In this document: positions 44,201-49,479 of the stretch, in pieces
Layout: every line of letters starts with the position of its first letter
Position numbering within the stretch: the stretch's first letter is position 1
Source of the DNA: Agriotes lineatus
Taxonomy: Eukaryota > Arthropoda > Insecta > Coleoptera > Elateridae
Direction: 5' to 3'
Length of the DNA stretch: 64,000 bases
NCBI GenBank assembly: GCA_940337035.1
Contig: CALNHX010001050.1
Coordinates: 1 to 64,000 of the forward strand
Notes under the pieces: generated by a model
What the model was told of the DNA's origin: nothing
What the model saw: the letters and a program-made list of their open reading frames with translations, nothing else
Database searches by the model: none
Made by a program: the position numbers and the translations under genes

Positions 44201-44860
44201 TTTAACTAATTACAATCAGTTATTGCTGCAGTAATAATAGCCAATGATTGAAATGAAGTTGCCAAATGCTTCACCTTAATTGAACCCAAAACTAAAGCAA
44301 TTTTTATATGAAGTTTTCGTAGATCTCAACCAAACATGAGACAATTTGGATCAGGAAGTAATTTAGAGAATTCAAAGTCGTATAAATCTATAGATCGAGA
44401 TACTCCTGTGAACATCATGCCACGAATGACTGTTTCTCAGTCTGCTCCTCATACTCCTGTATCTGCTACTAGTCACTGTGATGGACAAGTTCTTAAGTCT
44501 GTACCACGATTGCTCTCTGAACCAATGGTTAGTTCACAAACGAGGAATTCATCTCCAGGGATAAGATCGCTAGATAACAAAATAAGCAAATCTGATAGAA
44601 GCTCTCCATATTTGCTAGATAAGAAGCTGGATTCTCTAGATGGAATACAGAATGAAGCTCTTGTTTGCTTTAGAAGTTTAAAAGTACCAGGCGTTAGTGT
44701 ACCAGTTCATTCACCTAAAATGCTGATGAAAAGGGATTCAAAGTTTCATTTAAAATCACCACTAGTGAAAAGAGACACTAATAATAAATTAGAAAGCATT
44801 AATGATACCTCTAAATATAATATTGACCTCTCCTTAGATCCAACTTTAACTAGCGTTTAA
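8145..44860 (+). CDS. Ac78C: Adenylyl cyclase, ADCY8/Ac78C type (partial, 13 visible exons, 5' end missing)
   Basis: Membrane adenylyl cyclase that makes cAMP from ATP. Exons: 8145-8281, 15044-15214, 25651-25831, 25887-26129, 26297-26394, 26451-27410, 27473-27707, 36061-36186, 36244-36356, 36410-36676, 43575-43776, 43837-43999 and 44323-44860. All junctions are GT-AG and all phases agree, except for one missing base in 36061-36186. The parts are: second half of C1a, C1b, six membrane segments (7-12), C2a, C2b and stop. Features closest to ADCY8 are LRKWQFDIW and SGGIPGR in C1a, EHLCALIDF and HSFNNFGLRIG in C2a, and a C2b block like the ADCY8 calmodulin-binding tail. The N-terminal cytoplasmic part, membrane segments 1-6 and the metal-binding Asp residues of C1a should lie left of the window. 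Repeats account for most intron length. Confidence 0.85.
8862..9009. mobile_element. 148-bp MITE, TA target
   Basis: Terminal inverted repeats CAGYGTGAGTACTAAAAAGTG lie at both ends, with TA on each flank. The centre has the short palindrome CATGTTTAAACATG. It is non-coding and sits in the intron after the first visible cyclase exon. Confidence 0.8.
9010..9552. other. Intron DNA, no gene seen
   Basis: AT-rich. A few short palindromes, for example around 9320-9370 (GCCTT and AAAGGC). Confidence 0.4.
9553..9800. repeat. Inverted repeat, about 50-bp arms
   Basis: AATATATTGTTTAGGAAGTC and CAAGATAATTGATTAAG at the left are matched inversely at 9743-9800. The interior has a second small hairpin (TTAACCTTC and GAAGGGTTAA). 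It is probably a MITE, but clear target duplications were not found. Confidence 0.55.
10475..11175 (+). mobile_element. tRNA-derived SINE interrupted by a MITE
   Basis: The same SINE family as 60039-60365: A box TAGCTCAGTGG, B box GCGAGTTCGATTCC, and body GATGAAGACCATCATTTGGA. The body resumes at 11035 with GGGTCTCATGTTACTACGAT. The two halves are separated by the 427-bp MITE 10606-11032. Confidence 0.8.
10606..11032. mobile_element. 427-bp MITE inserted in a SINE, TA target
   Basis: Ends are AAGTACRTTTTTTTCTATAA and its inverse. TA is duplicated at 10604-10605 and 11033-11034. Removing the MITE and one TA restores the continuous SINE body as seen in the copy at 60039, which proves the insertion. 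It is non-coding. Confidence 0.85.
11176..11960. repeat. Degenerate mariner-type ends and possible LINE tail
   Basis: Two related blocks near 11330-11400 and 11560-11630 each contain a TCTCRTTAAAAG segment followed by ACAGWGYTCCATTTAA, a common DNA-transposon end. TTTAGAAAATAAAAATTCAG at 11214 recurs inverted near 11405. From about 11740 the minus strand may be a LINE 3' tail. Boundaries are uncertain. Confidence 0.35.
12186..13208 (-). mobile_element. Mariner-like element with about 290-bp inverted repeats
   Basis: Termini read CAGTGCGCACCAAAAGTATG, with TA on both sides. Arms 12186-12482 and 12914-13208 are inverted copies of each other. The interior carries, on the minus strand, the C-terminal part of a mariner-type transposase (12549-12881) with WPARSPDLTPLDYFLWSYLK. 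The N-terminal half and the first catalytic Asp are missing, so it is a non-autonomous deletion derivative. Confidence 0.85.
12549..12881 (-). pseudogene. Mariner-type transposase C-terminal fragment
   Basis: About 110 codons remain open. The SPDLTPLDYFLW motif sits just before the third catalytic acidic residue of DD(E/D) mariner transposases. The downstream helix-rich tail ends NGWNFEHLL. There is no start and no upstream DDE core. Confidence 0.75.
13599..13705. repeat. Palindrome with AAATAGTAT / GTACTATTT ends
   Basis: AAATAGTATGTGTATCTTGG pairs with the inverse at 13680-13705. The inner arms GGACAAAAAGCAACATTC also pair imperfectly. The flank to 13920 resembles 4740-4860 (AAAATCGTT, AGAAATGT). 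Confidence 0.6.
14395..14617. mobile_element. 223-bp MITE, almost perfect palindrome
   Basis: Ends CAGTCGTGTGCAAATAAATC and inverse, with TA flanks. Both arms (about 105 bp) pair throughout, including CTGGGACAGTG and CACATGCAGATTC. It resembles a Tc1/mariner-derived MITE. Confidence 0.85.
15044..15214 (+). CDS. Ac78C: Adenylyl cyclase exon: end of C1a and start of C1b
   Basis: It encodes RVHISEATYQCLNGAYEVD, then the Gly-Asn-Gly loop, REHDVKTYLI and a basic C1b start (RTRRRLASRPR). This is the conserved end of C1a in AC1/AC8-type cyclases. The acceptor is AAACAG; the donor is GTAATT. It ends with two codon bases, completed to Ser by the next exon. Confidence 0.92.
15677..16745 (+). mobile_element. 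5'-truncated 5S-SINE tail, split by a hAT element
   Basis: ACAGCGACGCCTATAATTGG followed by CCTAACG, then (after the hAT) GCTGTTTTCTGAG and an A-rich tail. Together they match the 3' end of the 5S-derived SINE copies at 18774 and 22172. Confidence 0.75.
15705..16694. mobile_element. Non-autonomous hAT element (990 bp) with 8-bp target duplication
   Basis: Terminal inverted repeats CAGGGGTGGCGAACC and GGTTCGCCACCCCTG. The exact 8-bp duplication GCCTAACG is at 15697-15704 and 16695-16702. The terminal sequence and duplication length are those of hAT elements. No hAT transposase is seen; the GC-rich stretch 15880-16010 stands out from its surroundings. Confidence 0.9.
16746..17203. other. Intron DNA with a single transposon-like end
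   Basis: TACAGTGTGTCCCAGATAAG at about 16906 looks like a Tc1/mariner terminus, but no partner end was found. Nothing coding. Confidence 0.35.
17204..17741. mobile_element. 538-bp foldback MITE, TA target
   Basis: CAGGGTGATTAAAAAATGGC at the left and the inverse at the right (CGCCATTTTTGAATCACCC). Arms of about 255 bp pair along their whole length around a centre near 17470 (AAACTTCAGGTTTTGG). Both sides carry TA. Non-coding. Confidence 0.85.
17780..18200 (-). mobile_element. LINE 3'-terminal fragment
   Basis: The minus strand contains NQARYKETTQMMRTADMK and TIRALNGK, a typical C-terminal region of insect non-LTR RT proteins. Several stops and frame changes follow. Confidence 0.55.
18575..19019. 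repeat. 445-bp direct repeat, left copy
   Basis: It holds a mariner transposase fragment plus a 5S-SINE. It is about 93-95% identical by eye to 21981-22431. The two copies flank the LINE 19020-21975. Confidence 0.8.
18774..19019 (+). mobile_element. 5S rRNA-derived SINE, copy 1
   Basis: GTTAAGCAACG and CTTGGATGGGAG match the internal promoter boxes of insect 5S rRNA at the right spacing. A shared body follows (GACGCCTATAATTGG, then GGCTGAGTGCGAAATAAAT). The 5S part is too divergent to be a functional rRNA gene. Confidence 0.8.
20057..20740 (-). mobile_element. 684-bp DNA element inserted in the LINE, TA target
   Basis: About 110-bp inverted repeats beginning CAGGGTGACCACGGGAAGTA, with TA flanks. 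The minus-strand frame 20521-20324 (EPWTVEHRVFTYESYVRNN, then SVVAAQRDFHIRF) is the helix-turn-helix N-terminus common in insect mariner-type transposases. The DDE core is missing. Confidence 0.85.
20907..21073. mobile_element. Short insertion with an (AAG)n end
   Basis: It interrupts the LINE RT frame between NDNIYI and the EKKMETGEEL segment. It is richer in C and G (ACCTACCCGGCCTAAGGGCC) and ends AAGAGGAAGAAGAAGAAGG. Possibly a SINE or LINE 3' fragment. Not recognised. Confidence 0.45.
21981..22431. repeat. 445-bp direct repeat, right copy
   Basis: It matches 18575-19019 with scattered substitutions and a few small gaps; for example AACAAGCG near 22198 is absent from the left copy. It carries the same mariner and 5S-SINE sequences. 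Confidence 0.8.
22172..22465 (+). mobile_element. 5S rRNA-derived SINE, copy 2
   Basis: The same 5S-like boxes as copy 1 (GTTAAGCAACG, GGTCAGAACTTGGATGGG), a body, and a long (AAAT)n tail at 22424-22465. Confidence 0.82.
23256..23599. other. Intron DNA, no gene seen
   Basis: AT-rich. Only short stop-rich frames. Confidence 0.35.
23600..24330 (-). mobile_element. Two LINE 3'-end fragments
   Basis: Minus strand 23960-23690 encodes QSAEMRFLRSILRKTRMDRI, then RNDTLREEL and GHPKNTWV, the C-terminus of an insect non-LTR RT protein. A second piece at 24320-24060 contains RGRR-like and WGRNVVEETGM-like segments from the same type of region. Confidence 0.6.
24331..25650. other. Intron DNA, no gene or repeat recognised
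   Basis: AT-rich. A 65-codon open frame at 24842-25039 shows no domain and poor codon structure. The end holds the polypyrimidine tract and TTACAG acceptor of the next cyclase exon. Confidence 0.4.
25651..25831 (+). CDS. Ac78C: Adenylyl cyclase exon: C1b, proline/serine-rich
   Basis: The first base completes a Ser codon. It then reads IFSNKLWPEEEPIVCSPQSP, a run of Pro and Ser, and TDWTPEIPFEN, which resembles the ADCY8 C1b segment with SWSPELPF. Phase 0 at the end; donor GTAAGA. The frame contains no ATG, so start-based searches miss it. Confidence 0.88.
25887..26129 (+). CDS. Ac78C: Adenylyl cyclase exon: end of C1b
   Basis: Eighty-one codons: LRHTISADMDEDLDSINF, then TEQVDEIIDHSIEIESNKRM and NPWTLRFKDHDIEHQ. 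The last part matches the segment before membrane helix 7 in ADCY8. A 55-bp intron separates it from the previous exon. Confidence 0.9.
26297..26394 (+). CDS. Ac78C: Adenylyl cyclase exon: membrane segment 7
   Basis: FSQLREDMFKSN, the conserved pre-membrane motif of AC8, then the hydrophobic helix CCFVIWLFIVVCQVIII. It ends with two bases of a Ser codon. Acceptor TTTTCAG, donor GTAAGT. Confidence 0.9.
26451..27410 (+). CDS. Ac78C: Adenylyl cyclase exon: membrane segments 8-11 and a large extracellular loop
   Basis: Hydrophobic segments are VSTILLTSTSILVMA, GVIVLMAVASTVGLTL, IVFSWVLCLIALATAL and LLAVLMVICYTVLILV. Between the second and third lies an Asn-rich loop of about 180 residues (26665-27230). 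It has at least ten N-x-S/T sequons (such as NES, NRS, NIT, NYT, NKT, NIS, NNT) and the dibasic motif RSKR at 27103-27114. The same loop in vertebrate ADCY8 is much shorter. Confidence 0.9.
27473..27707 (+). CDS. Ac78C: Adenylyl cyclase exon: membrane segment 12 and start of the C2 region
   Basis: LILLAIFFLMVAYHARLVEV is helix 12. RLDFLWKQQAERELSDMQ, then NILPDHVAKHFL, follow: the conserved coiled signalling helix leading into C2. The donor GTAAGT follows AGTGAT in phase 0. Confidence 0.92.
27708..28049. other. Start of the 8.3-kb intron, no gene seen
   Basis: Nothing recognised apart from the GC-richer patch GGAATAACGCCGCTCCTGGC at about 27961. Confidence 0.35.
28050..28375 (-). mobile_element. 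LINE 3'-end fragment
   Basis: The minus strand reads RVRLLGHIWKAGGDK-like, then a basic region and DRRS/EDWCKLEDSSK-like sequence. This is the C-terminal pattern of non-LTR RT proteins in this window. Confidence 0.5.
28383..28540. mobile_element. Short palindromic MITE, copy 2 of 3, internally duplicated
   Basis: It shares GGTTTTGCGTCAGTTTTGAC and GACTTACAGTGCCACC with copies 1 and 3. The arm GGTTAGCAGGTTAGGTTTTG occurs twice in tandem (28401 and 28441). Confidence 0.65.
29280..29995. mobile_element. 716-bp hAT-like element with 8-bp duplication
   Basis: Inverted ends AAGGCGGTCTATATTGTTCC and GGAACAATATAGACCGCCTT. The 8-bp duplication GTATTAGC is at 29272-29279 and 29996-30003. The palindromic region extends inward (CCATGACACTGG). 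No transposase. It splits the RT of the surrounding LINE. Confidence 0.8.
30245..31093. repeat. Tandem duplication of a LINE bit plus a palindromic element
   Basis: Unit 1 is 30245-30693 and unit 2 is 30694-31093. Each starts with a 40-bp LINE segment (TTCTACTCCTRTAMCTAAAA) and continues CGTCGCTAAGTGACCTTTTA. Each ends CATAATATACTA. They differ by substitutions and by loss of part of the hairpin in unit 2. Confidence 0.7.
30556..30693. repeat. Long hairpin with CpG-rich apex and AATATACTA end
   Basis: AGTATAGTAATGCAACTCGT pairs with the inverse at 30670-30693. The apex is CTCGCTCCGCTGCGCTTCGC. In unit 2 the apex is deleted (31021-31093). Confidence 0.65.
31095..31279. mobile_element. 185-bp MITE
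   Basis: Inverted arms CCATTTACTTGACATCTGCA and the inverse near 31250-31275. TATAGT/TATACCT ends. Non-coding. Confidence 0.65.
33245..34130 (-). mobile_element. Mariner-type transposase remnant
   Basis: Minus strand pieces: CAISGKRIIGLFFG near 33930-33890, then DPPCKRSSIFFPEVISKF, YPGRSPDLTPYNVFLVGYLK and RNGGHLDGVIVKA at 33868-33536. The motifs follow the order of the second half of a DD(E/D) mariner transposase. It abuts LINE RT at 34131. Terminal repeats were not identified. Confidence 0.7.
34131..35990 (-). mobile_element. Non-LTR retrotransposon, endonuclease end and RT
   Basis: Minus strand: endonuclease end 35960-35690 (RRRYTWVSPGGQFKNQINYI, LDCGSDHKLLMAKI), linker 35690-35150, RT 35041-34448 (DWTTSTLVPLHKKGG, EQAGFVRGKGTSQQ, LDSSKAFDCVNWH, SQGCVLSP), catalytic box RYADDTTL at about 34370, and a tail to 34135. 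It is relatively well preserved, with a few frame breaks. It lies inside the cyclase intron, directly before exon 36061. Confidence 0.8.
36061..36186 (+). CDS. Ac78C: Adenylyl cyclase exon: start of C2a, with a one-base deficit
   Basis: It opens in phase 0 as ELYSQ, the conserved C2 start, but DEVGVLFASIPNFIEFYSED and MECIRLLNEII read in the next frame. The exon is 126 nt, while 127 are needed to join phase 0 upstream to phase 1 downstream. The missing base lies between about 36073 and 36082, near CTCAAACAGAG. It is either a true frameshift or an assembly error in the A run. Acceptor ATTTTTTAG, donor GTATAA. Confidence 0.85.
36244..36356 (+). CDS. Ac78C: Adenylyl cyclase exon: C2a with the ATP-binding Lys
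   Basis: ADFDELLDEQRFSTIEKIKT includes the Lys of the KIKT motif used for purine recognition. The next conserved motif, normally T(I/V)GSTYMAASG, here reads TVSATATYMAASG. The Gly is replaced and two residues are added. Donor GTAGGT. Confidence 0.9.
36410..36676 (+). CDS. Ac78C: Adenylyl cyclase exon: core of C2a
   Basis: EHLCALIDFAIMMKQRLEDV, HSFNNFGLRIGVSCGPLVCG, VIGARKPVFDIWGNTVNEAS and RMDSTGEVGKIQVP. The purine-binding Asp (in FDIW) and the catalytic Asn and Arg (N-x3-R in NEASR) are present. GPLVCG replaces the usual GPVVAG, and Glu replaces the common Val/Ile in NVASR. It ends in phase 0; donor GTGAGA. Confidence 0.92.
36677..37029. other. Intron DNA, nothing recognised
   Basis: AT-rich, without clear repeats. 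Confidence 0.35.
37030..39325 (-). mobile_element. Non-LTR retrotransposon fragments interrupted by a mariner-like element
   Basis: Minus strand: endonuclease pieces 39325-39030 (NAKVGKEIELW, ENTRNK) and 38106-38070 (SDHFLVK), linker 38000-37560, and an RT catalytic box near 37120 (AYADDVVILARTA). The endonuclease reads on across the element 38107-39024 once it is removed. Much of the RT is deleted. Confidence 0.65.
38107..39024 (-). mobile_element. Mariner-like element with about 190-bp inverted repeats
   Basis: The outer arms match inversely, including ACAGCTGATCTTGTTCTCAG. TA lies on both sides. The minus strand carries the N-terminal transposase region (EVCGTHTVDRSAVQRWHQQF, then REGH), a helix-turn-helix with stops. 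The DDE core is missing. Confidence 0.75.
39760..41096. mobile_element. Foldback element with multiple TTTAGGCGC motifs, 8-9 bp duplication
   Basis: It is flanked by TTACCTTGG (39751-39759) and TTACCTGG (41097-41104), which in the uninterrupted LINE is one site. About 145-bp inverted arms hold at least nine variants of TTTAGGCGCG at each end. A second palindrome (about 39945-40340, centre near 40140) lies inside. No coding capacity. The duplication length and subterminal repeats recall Mutator-type or foldback elements. Confidence 0.8.
41562..43060 (+). mobile_element. 1.5-kb TIR element encoding a CXC/zinc-ribbon protein remnant
   Basis: Termini CCCAGTAACTTTAG with an inverse copy at the right; arms of about 320 bp (41562-41880 and 42730-43060) include GCTTATATCTCGCTTGCTAT. 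It interrupts a LINE. A 3-bp TAT flank duplication is possible if the TIR starts with T. The interior contains a protein remnant (42040-42720) and no recognisable transposase. Confidence 0.75.
42040..42720 (+). pseudogene. Cys-rich protein with N-terminal zinc ribbon and C-terminal CXC motif (broken)
   Basis: It starts ATG with NNNCFICG followed by a stop, then DTVSVEHGLQTLRNASVDRN and VDCVTIHVECRKGYT. CFICG plus HVEC suggest a C2HC zinc-binding module. A second frame (42303-42494) has LLHMIFCNCAKGCGINCGCR, then GLQCSVVCGYCHGQSCL, a CXC pattern like that of tesmin/TSO1 proteins. A basic RPCKKKRAVHSTS stretch follows in another frame. Similar Cys-rich proteins are known from insect repeats, to my knowledge without a named function. 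The central part appears deleted. Confidence 0.6.
43161..43574. other. Intron DNA before the C2 exon
   Basis: TTTTGCAGGTC at about 43314 is inverted as GACCTGCAAAA at about 43350, a small hairpin. Otherwise featureless. It ends in the acceptor AAACAG. Confidence 0.4.
43575..43776 (+). CDS. Ac78C: Adenylyl cyclase exon: end of C2a and C2b
   Basis: LLGVRGYELKLRGLIEVKGK, with the conserved phosphate-binding Lys in VKGKG, then METYFVVGRQ. C2b continues GFQRQASQYSSLAAVVYAMA, then QARRKQTG, resembling the ADCY8 calmodulin-binding tail. The start at 43575 rather than 43582 is chosen because it keeps phase 0 with the previous exon. Confidence 0.9.
43777..43836 (+). other. 60-bp in-frame intron of the cyclase gene
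   Basis: GTAAGA donor and TGTCACAG acceptor. The length is a multiple of three and it contains no stop in the coding frame, so both spliced and retained forms stay open. Confidence 0.75.
43837..43999 (+). CDS. Ac78C: Adenylyl cyclase exon: C-terminal tail
   Basis: GSGALGRAKSQQRSDSFGKK, then NYSSMRISHRTP and RRNTTRAHRFNLHAR. Basic and Ser/Thr-rich. It ends with two bases of an Arg codon; donor GTATGT. Confidence 0.88.
44323..44860 (+). CDS. Ac78C: Adenylyl cyclase terminal exon
   Basis: SQPNMRQFGSGSNLENSKSY and a 178-residue Ser/Pro-rich, basic, probably unstructured tail ending LDPTLTSV and TAA. The acceptor is TTTTCGTAG. The C-terminal TSV resembles a class I PDZ ligand (S/T-x-V). Confidence 0.88.
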
Positions 44861-45190
44861 GTATTAAGTTAATTTAAAATTTTCTACTTTCTAGTCATTT
44901 TATTCTTATTGGTAATTGCATATGAGACTATAACAAAAATCTTTAAATATTAAAGTTGTAAACCACCTTAAAAAAGTTTTTAAAATGTTTTTTATGTATT
45001 TTTTTATTATATTAGAATTTTACTAGGATTTCATTTCTCAAGGGACCAAGTTGATTTGCACAACACCTAAACTGATCTGTAATCTGTCTTAAATAGATCA
45101 CATAATTTTGTGATGTTGACATATTTGTGATTATTACTAACCCTTAATAAGTTATGATTCATATAAATGTTTTACAAAAATAAAAATTTT
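44861..45190 (+). terminator. Cyclase 3' UTR with polyadenylation signal
   Basis: AT-rich. An AATAAA hexamer at 45179-45184, about 320 bases after the stop, is the best candidate signal. Confidence 0.5.
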
Positions 45191-45269
45191 AAGTAATACA
45201 AAATGGTAATATTTTTTTTACCTAAGCGTGGTACAAGGTTTGTTCAACAGAAACTCATTCCTGATCAAA

Positions 45270-45614
45270 TTATCTTTGGAGACAAATGCAATAGCCCAAT
45301 AGTCCTAGATTATTATATATAAACACATGTTGTGCCTGAGTCTCTGTGTGTGTCACGTTTTCATCAGCACCGATTGAGAGCACTTCATCCACGATCAACT
45401 GTTTCATCACCGCATCATTTATAACACAGCGATAATCAAGTGCAGAAGATAATAATTCCACCTGGGAGCACAGAATCGAATCCTTTGAAGCATGCAAGAA
45501 AGTTAAAGAATCACCCTCTTCAATCAGATGTAGAAATGCGAGAATTCTGTGAAACAGTGTGATAACTGCCTCAATGCACATGCTGAATGTTTGTAATAAT
45601 CTTTCTAAATACAA
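45270..45614 (-). other. Unrecognised 114-codon open frame
   Basis: LLQTFSMCIEAVITLFHRIL, then LSSALDYRCVINDAVMKQLI and ETQAQHVFIYNN. It is leucine-rich with mixed helices, without a family that I recognise. It could be a transposon remnant or an exon. There are no splice or promoter clues. Confidence 0.25.
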
Positions 45615-45619
45615 TAAAA

Positions 45620-46354
45620 AATGAGTTTTTATTGAGCAAGCCGCGTATTAGAATGCAGGTAAGCTTTACAACTGGATATTTGAATTCAATATGTATACAG
45701 GGTGTGTAGAATTCTACAAATTTGATCATTATAATATATATTACTCTTGTTAACTTTCCATTAATAGGTGGGGTCTATAAGTACCACAGTATCAGCAAAA
45801 TTAGAAATTTGTTATACACAACTTTTAAAATGAATTTATTTACTAGGGCATCATCCCTCTACCTTCATAAAGTTTAGCTATACTACCATGCCAAAGTTGT
45901 TACCGAAATTACCTTATATCTAAATTGGAGAAACTCTGTGAACGCCATAGACCCCACCTGTTGAACGATATAACTGTATTTCATATGCACACAGCAGTAG
46001 TAAAATTTGGGTAAGAAGACTTTTCATAAAAAAATTAGGGCTAGATCTTGCCAACGAAAACATAGAAACAAAAGCGATGCTTAAAATCTACCTAAAGAGC
46101 TGTAGGTACGTCAATTGGTCATTAAATTTTCAGCAACATCATAAATTTGGAACTTAAAGATCTTGCTCCTGGAAAAAGGTTAGTACAAATTGTGTCCCAG
46201 GCATAAAACACGGTTCTATTGTCATTTCTGCAAATCATGGATATCTCAAGAACACACAATTGGGATATGTAGCTACTGCAATGAAAAAACTGTTGATCAA
46301 GTTTGAATGCTGCAATTTTGTGCACAGATTTTTTTCTGAAAGTGTACTGTAATA
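45620..46354. other. Intergenic DNA, fragmented repeats
   Basis: ACAGGGTGTGTAGAATTCTA near 45698 looks like a transposon end. GGTGGGGTCTATAAG at 45770 is mirrored as CATAGACCCCACC at 45948. No gene. Confidence 0.35.
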
Positions 46355-46358
46355 TTAT

Positions 46359-46944
46359 TGTTAGGTTTTTACGTTTGGGCTATTTAAAAATTATACGACG
46401 CTTCTTGTATTAAACATTTATTTACAACTATTAATTATTATTATTTACAAACACACGAATTAACAAGGCAGAACACAAATTACTTAAACTAACAAACTAC
46501 AGGCACTATTTCTAACAACGATACATTTATTTATTTATATGCGCTGGATTAAACATCAATTATTTATTTGGCTATTTATGACTTAAACACTAACAGTTTA
46601 TATGGTTATTCATCTGTTATTTATTTCACTAGGGTTATATACAAACGGTTCATTTATATGGGAGCTCTACGCGCTTTGCTGCCGAATTCGAACTGATGAG
46701 AACTGTTTGCCTTCCAACTACTCTGGCTTATATATTCGCGGAATAATTCCTTCTGGAAGCTTCGCGGGCTTGCTGGATTTTTCCGGCAACGCTGGCGTGT
46801 CACGCACAAGGTCATTTCTGGAATGTTCGGGAAGGCTGACTCACGCCGTCTCATGCAGCTGGCTCCATGGTCGTTCTGCAATGCTGTCGCACCGGACGCT
46901 GAGTCATATTTCTGGGGCGACGGCCTAGCCCGAGGATTGTTACA
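46359..46944 (-). mobile_element. Solo LTR, 586 bp, 4-bp target duplication
   Basis: On the minus strand it begins TGTAACAATCC and ends CCTAACA. It is flanked by TTAT at 46355-46358 and 46945-46948. A TATATAAG box at 46728-46735 (minus) and an AATAAA signal at 46418-46423 (minus) fit the U3-R-U5 order of a Gypsy-type LTR. The GC-rich U3 (46740-46940) contrasts with the AT-rich surroundings. No internal coding region. Confidence 0.75.
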
Positions 46945-48370
46945 TTATTTTAAAAATATAGATGCCTTTTGCGTGTGGCGTTTCTTCTAAATATTAATTT
47001 TTAATACACTGCTATTGCAAAAAGACACTGTTTATCAGTATTATTTTTAGTTTTTTTTACCAATAAACTGCGCCAATAAATTAGAGGAGCACTAATATAA
47101 TCATCAATGCTGTTCAAGATAATGGAATTTTGGATTTTCTTCCATATGTACACTGGCGGATCCAAGAGGGTGTCAATGGGGTCAATTGACACCCCTCGGA
47201 CTTGTTAAACATGTATTTGAATAAAAACCCGACTACTTTGTTTTAATTCTAAACAAACCACACCCATATAGTATCCGGCCGTAATTTAAATTTGAACTTG
47301 TCGAATGCTTCTTTCACATCTTTTTTTAATCCTAATAAGAGGAAATTTTACCTCACGCCCCCAGCATTGGTGGAAGTTTTCGTCGTTGTAGGTTCTGTAA
47401 CCTGTCTATACTCGGGCCGCCGAACAGATAGAGTGGAGCAGGCAACCCAAATAACATATTACAAAGGTCACTTGATAATATTTTAATTATATTTACTAAA
47501 ATAATCGGAGATGCCGACCCTTATAATTAGAACTAATTTCAATAATTGTCATTAAATAACTTTTTGAGGTTATGATGCAAATAAAAATGTCGACCAACTT
47601 AAAAGTCAAGCCTGACATTTCTGCACTTGTAATTGAAAATGTTTAGGCCTGTGGCGTGGCTCTTCCTAAATCTCATTATTGGCTGCGGCGTCGAAACCAA
47701 AACACGTTGCCCGTGATATGGTTAAGTTTGTAGCGTTTTTCTTTGGAGTTCCTTTATTCAACCATTTACAAGGACTAAATTGTGCATCTCTACTGCTGTT
47801 TTCACAGTTATACATGCAAGTATAAAATATTGACTTGTAAAGTAGTCTCTTAAGGAAATTTTAATTATTCATAGAGCTGCCTGCATTATGGGTAACCGTA
47901 AGAAACTAATTCGTAGTCAAGAACGTGAAAGAATCTATAGCGACTATTGCAACTTTTCTCAGTCGTTTTGCAAGAATGAGTGACTAAAGCAACCCATGTT
48001 GGCTTAAGTACAGTTAAGCGAATTGTTAAAGGAGCCTAACAAAGTGGCGGAAGAAAGTTTACTTCTCCAAGAAAACAAATTACTAAACTTACCCCAGGTC
48101 ATCTGTCGATCAATATAAAGAAGAAGTAATCCCAAGTGTGATCTATAACTTTGCCATAAAAAGAGACCTACAATGAAAGCTGTATTCGAAGTAGAACAAA
48201 ATGAAGGGGGGTGTTAATTTCACTCAGAAATTACATTCCTTTGAGCGATTGGTACATAAAATGGGTTTTCAATAGAGAAAATGCCAAGACAATAGGCACG
48301 TTCTAATAGAAAAGGGAAAAATTCCGGCAAAACGTGTTGATTTTTTAAGAAAATATAAATGTACTCTTAT

Positions 48371-49479
48371 CTGATTTAACTAATGAAGGTTTTGGTTCTC
48401 AAAAGTTTGGTCTAGGCATGAATGCAATTTTTTCTATATGCGATTAATTTTAGTTAAGCTATTACTGAGATTTTTATACACTTACACCATACATATGAAT
48501 TACCCTTTATATGGTGTTTAGTTGTATTTTATCAGTTCTAACTTTTTTTATGACTTCATTGGAGACCATATTAGATGAATTAGAAGGAGTAAATCAGAAG
48601 CTTTTCATAAAGACTGCATTAAAGGAACTGTTAAGTTTCCAAAGGGATTATGATTTGCGGCTGCATGTCAGCTAACTCACTGTTAATTTATTTATTATGT
48701 ACACACTGGGACGTAAATAAATCACTATCAATGTTTTATTGCTCAAAATAACGTTTAAATAATAATTTACCCATTGTAGAGGGGTACTACTGAAATACTT
48801 GATCAAATTATATGACAATTATTGTTTTAAACCATAAAACAACTAAAAATTATATTCCCCTTCAAAAGTTATAATATTAAAAGAAATAAATAAATAAATA
48901 AAAATATAAATTATATTTTTTTATATTTTTATAGAAGCTTTATGTGTTGAGGCTGGTAGCAGTCAAAGCAAATAAAGCAATTTTTATTGCGAATAACATA
49001 TAAAATTTTATTTTCAAACGAATACTCATACTGCAATAAAAGTAACAAAATTAGAAAACAATAATTTAGTAGAAATGTAAAAACTCGAGATTGAGGTAGA
49101 ATTGTGATACGTTGGAAATAATTCTTCCATGGTTATGATGGATGAAAATCACAAGTAATAATTAAATTATATTGCTGAAATGTTTGATTTTGTTATTTTA
49201 TATGAGTAACCTTTGGTTATAATTATAATTAACGCCTTCACTTTGCAAATCAAGTCACAAGTTTTCACTTTTATGGTGTTTGAAAATGAACATATTTTAT
49301 TTAGACTTACAAAATATAAAAATAACTTCTAAATAACTTAAAAATCTGGTGACTTTCTAGTTTCTGAAATTATTTTTATATGTGAAGCAAAGAAAAATAC
49401 ATAAAATACAATACAAAAAAATAACAGTCAATTAATCAAATAAATGGTAACATAATACAATATAGATTCCTCTAATGGT
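48371..49479. other. Spacer of the DDE foldback element
   Basis: Very AT-rich. No recognisable gene. Confidence 0.4.
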
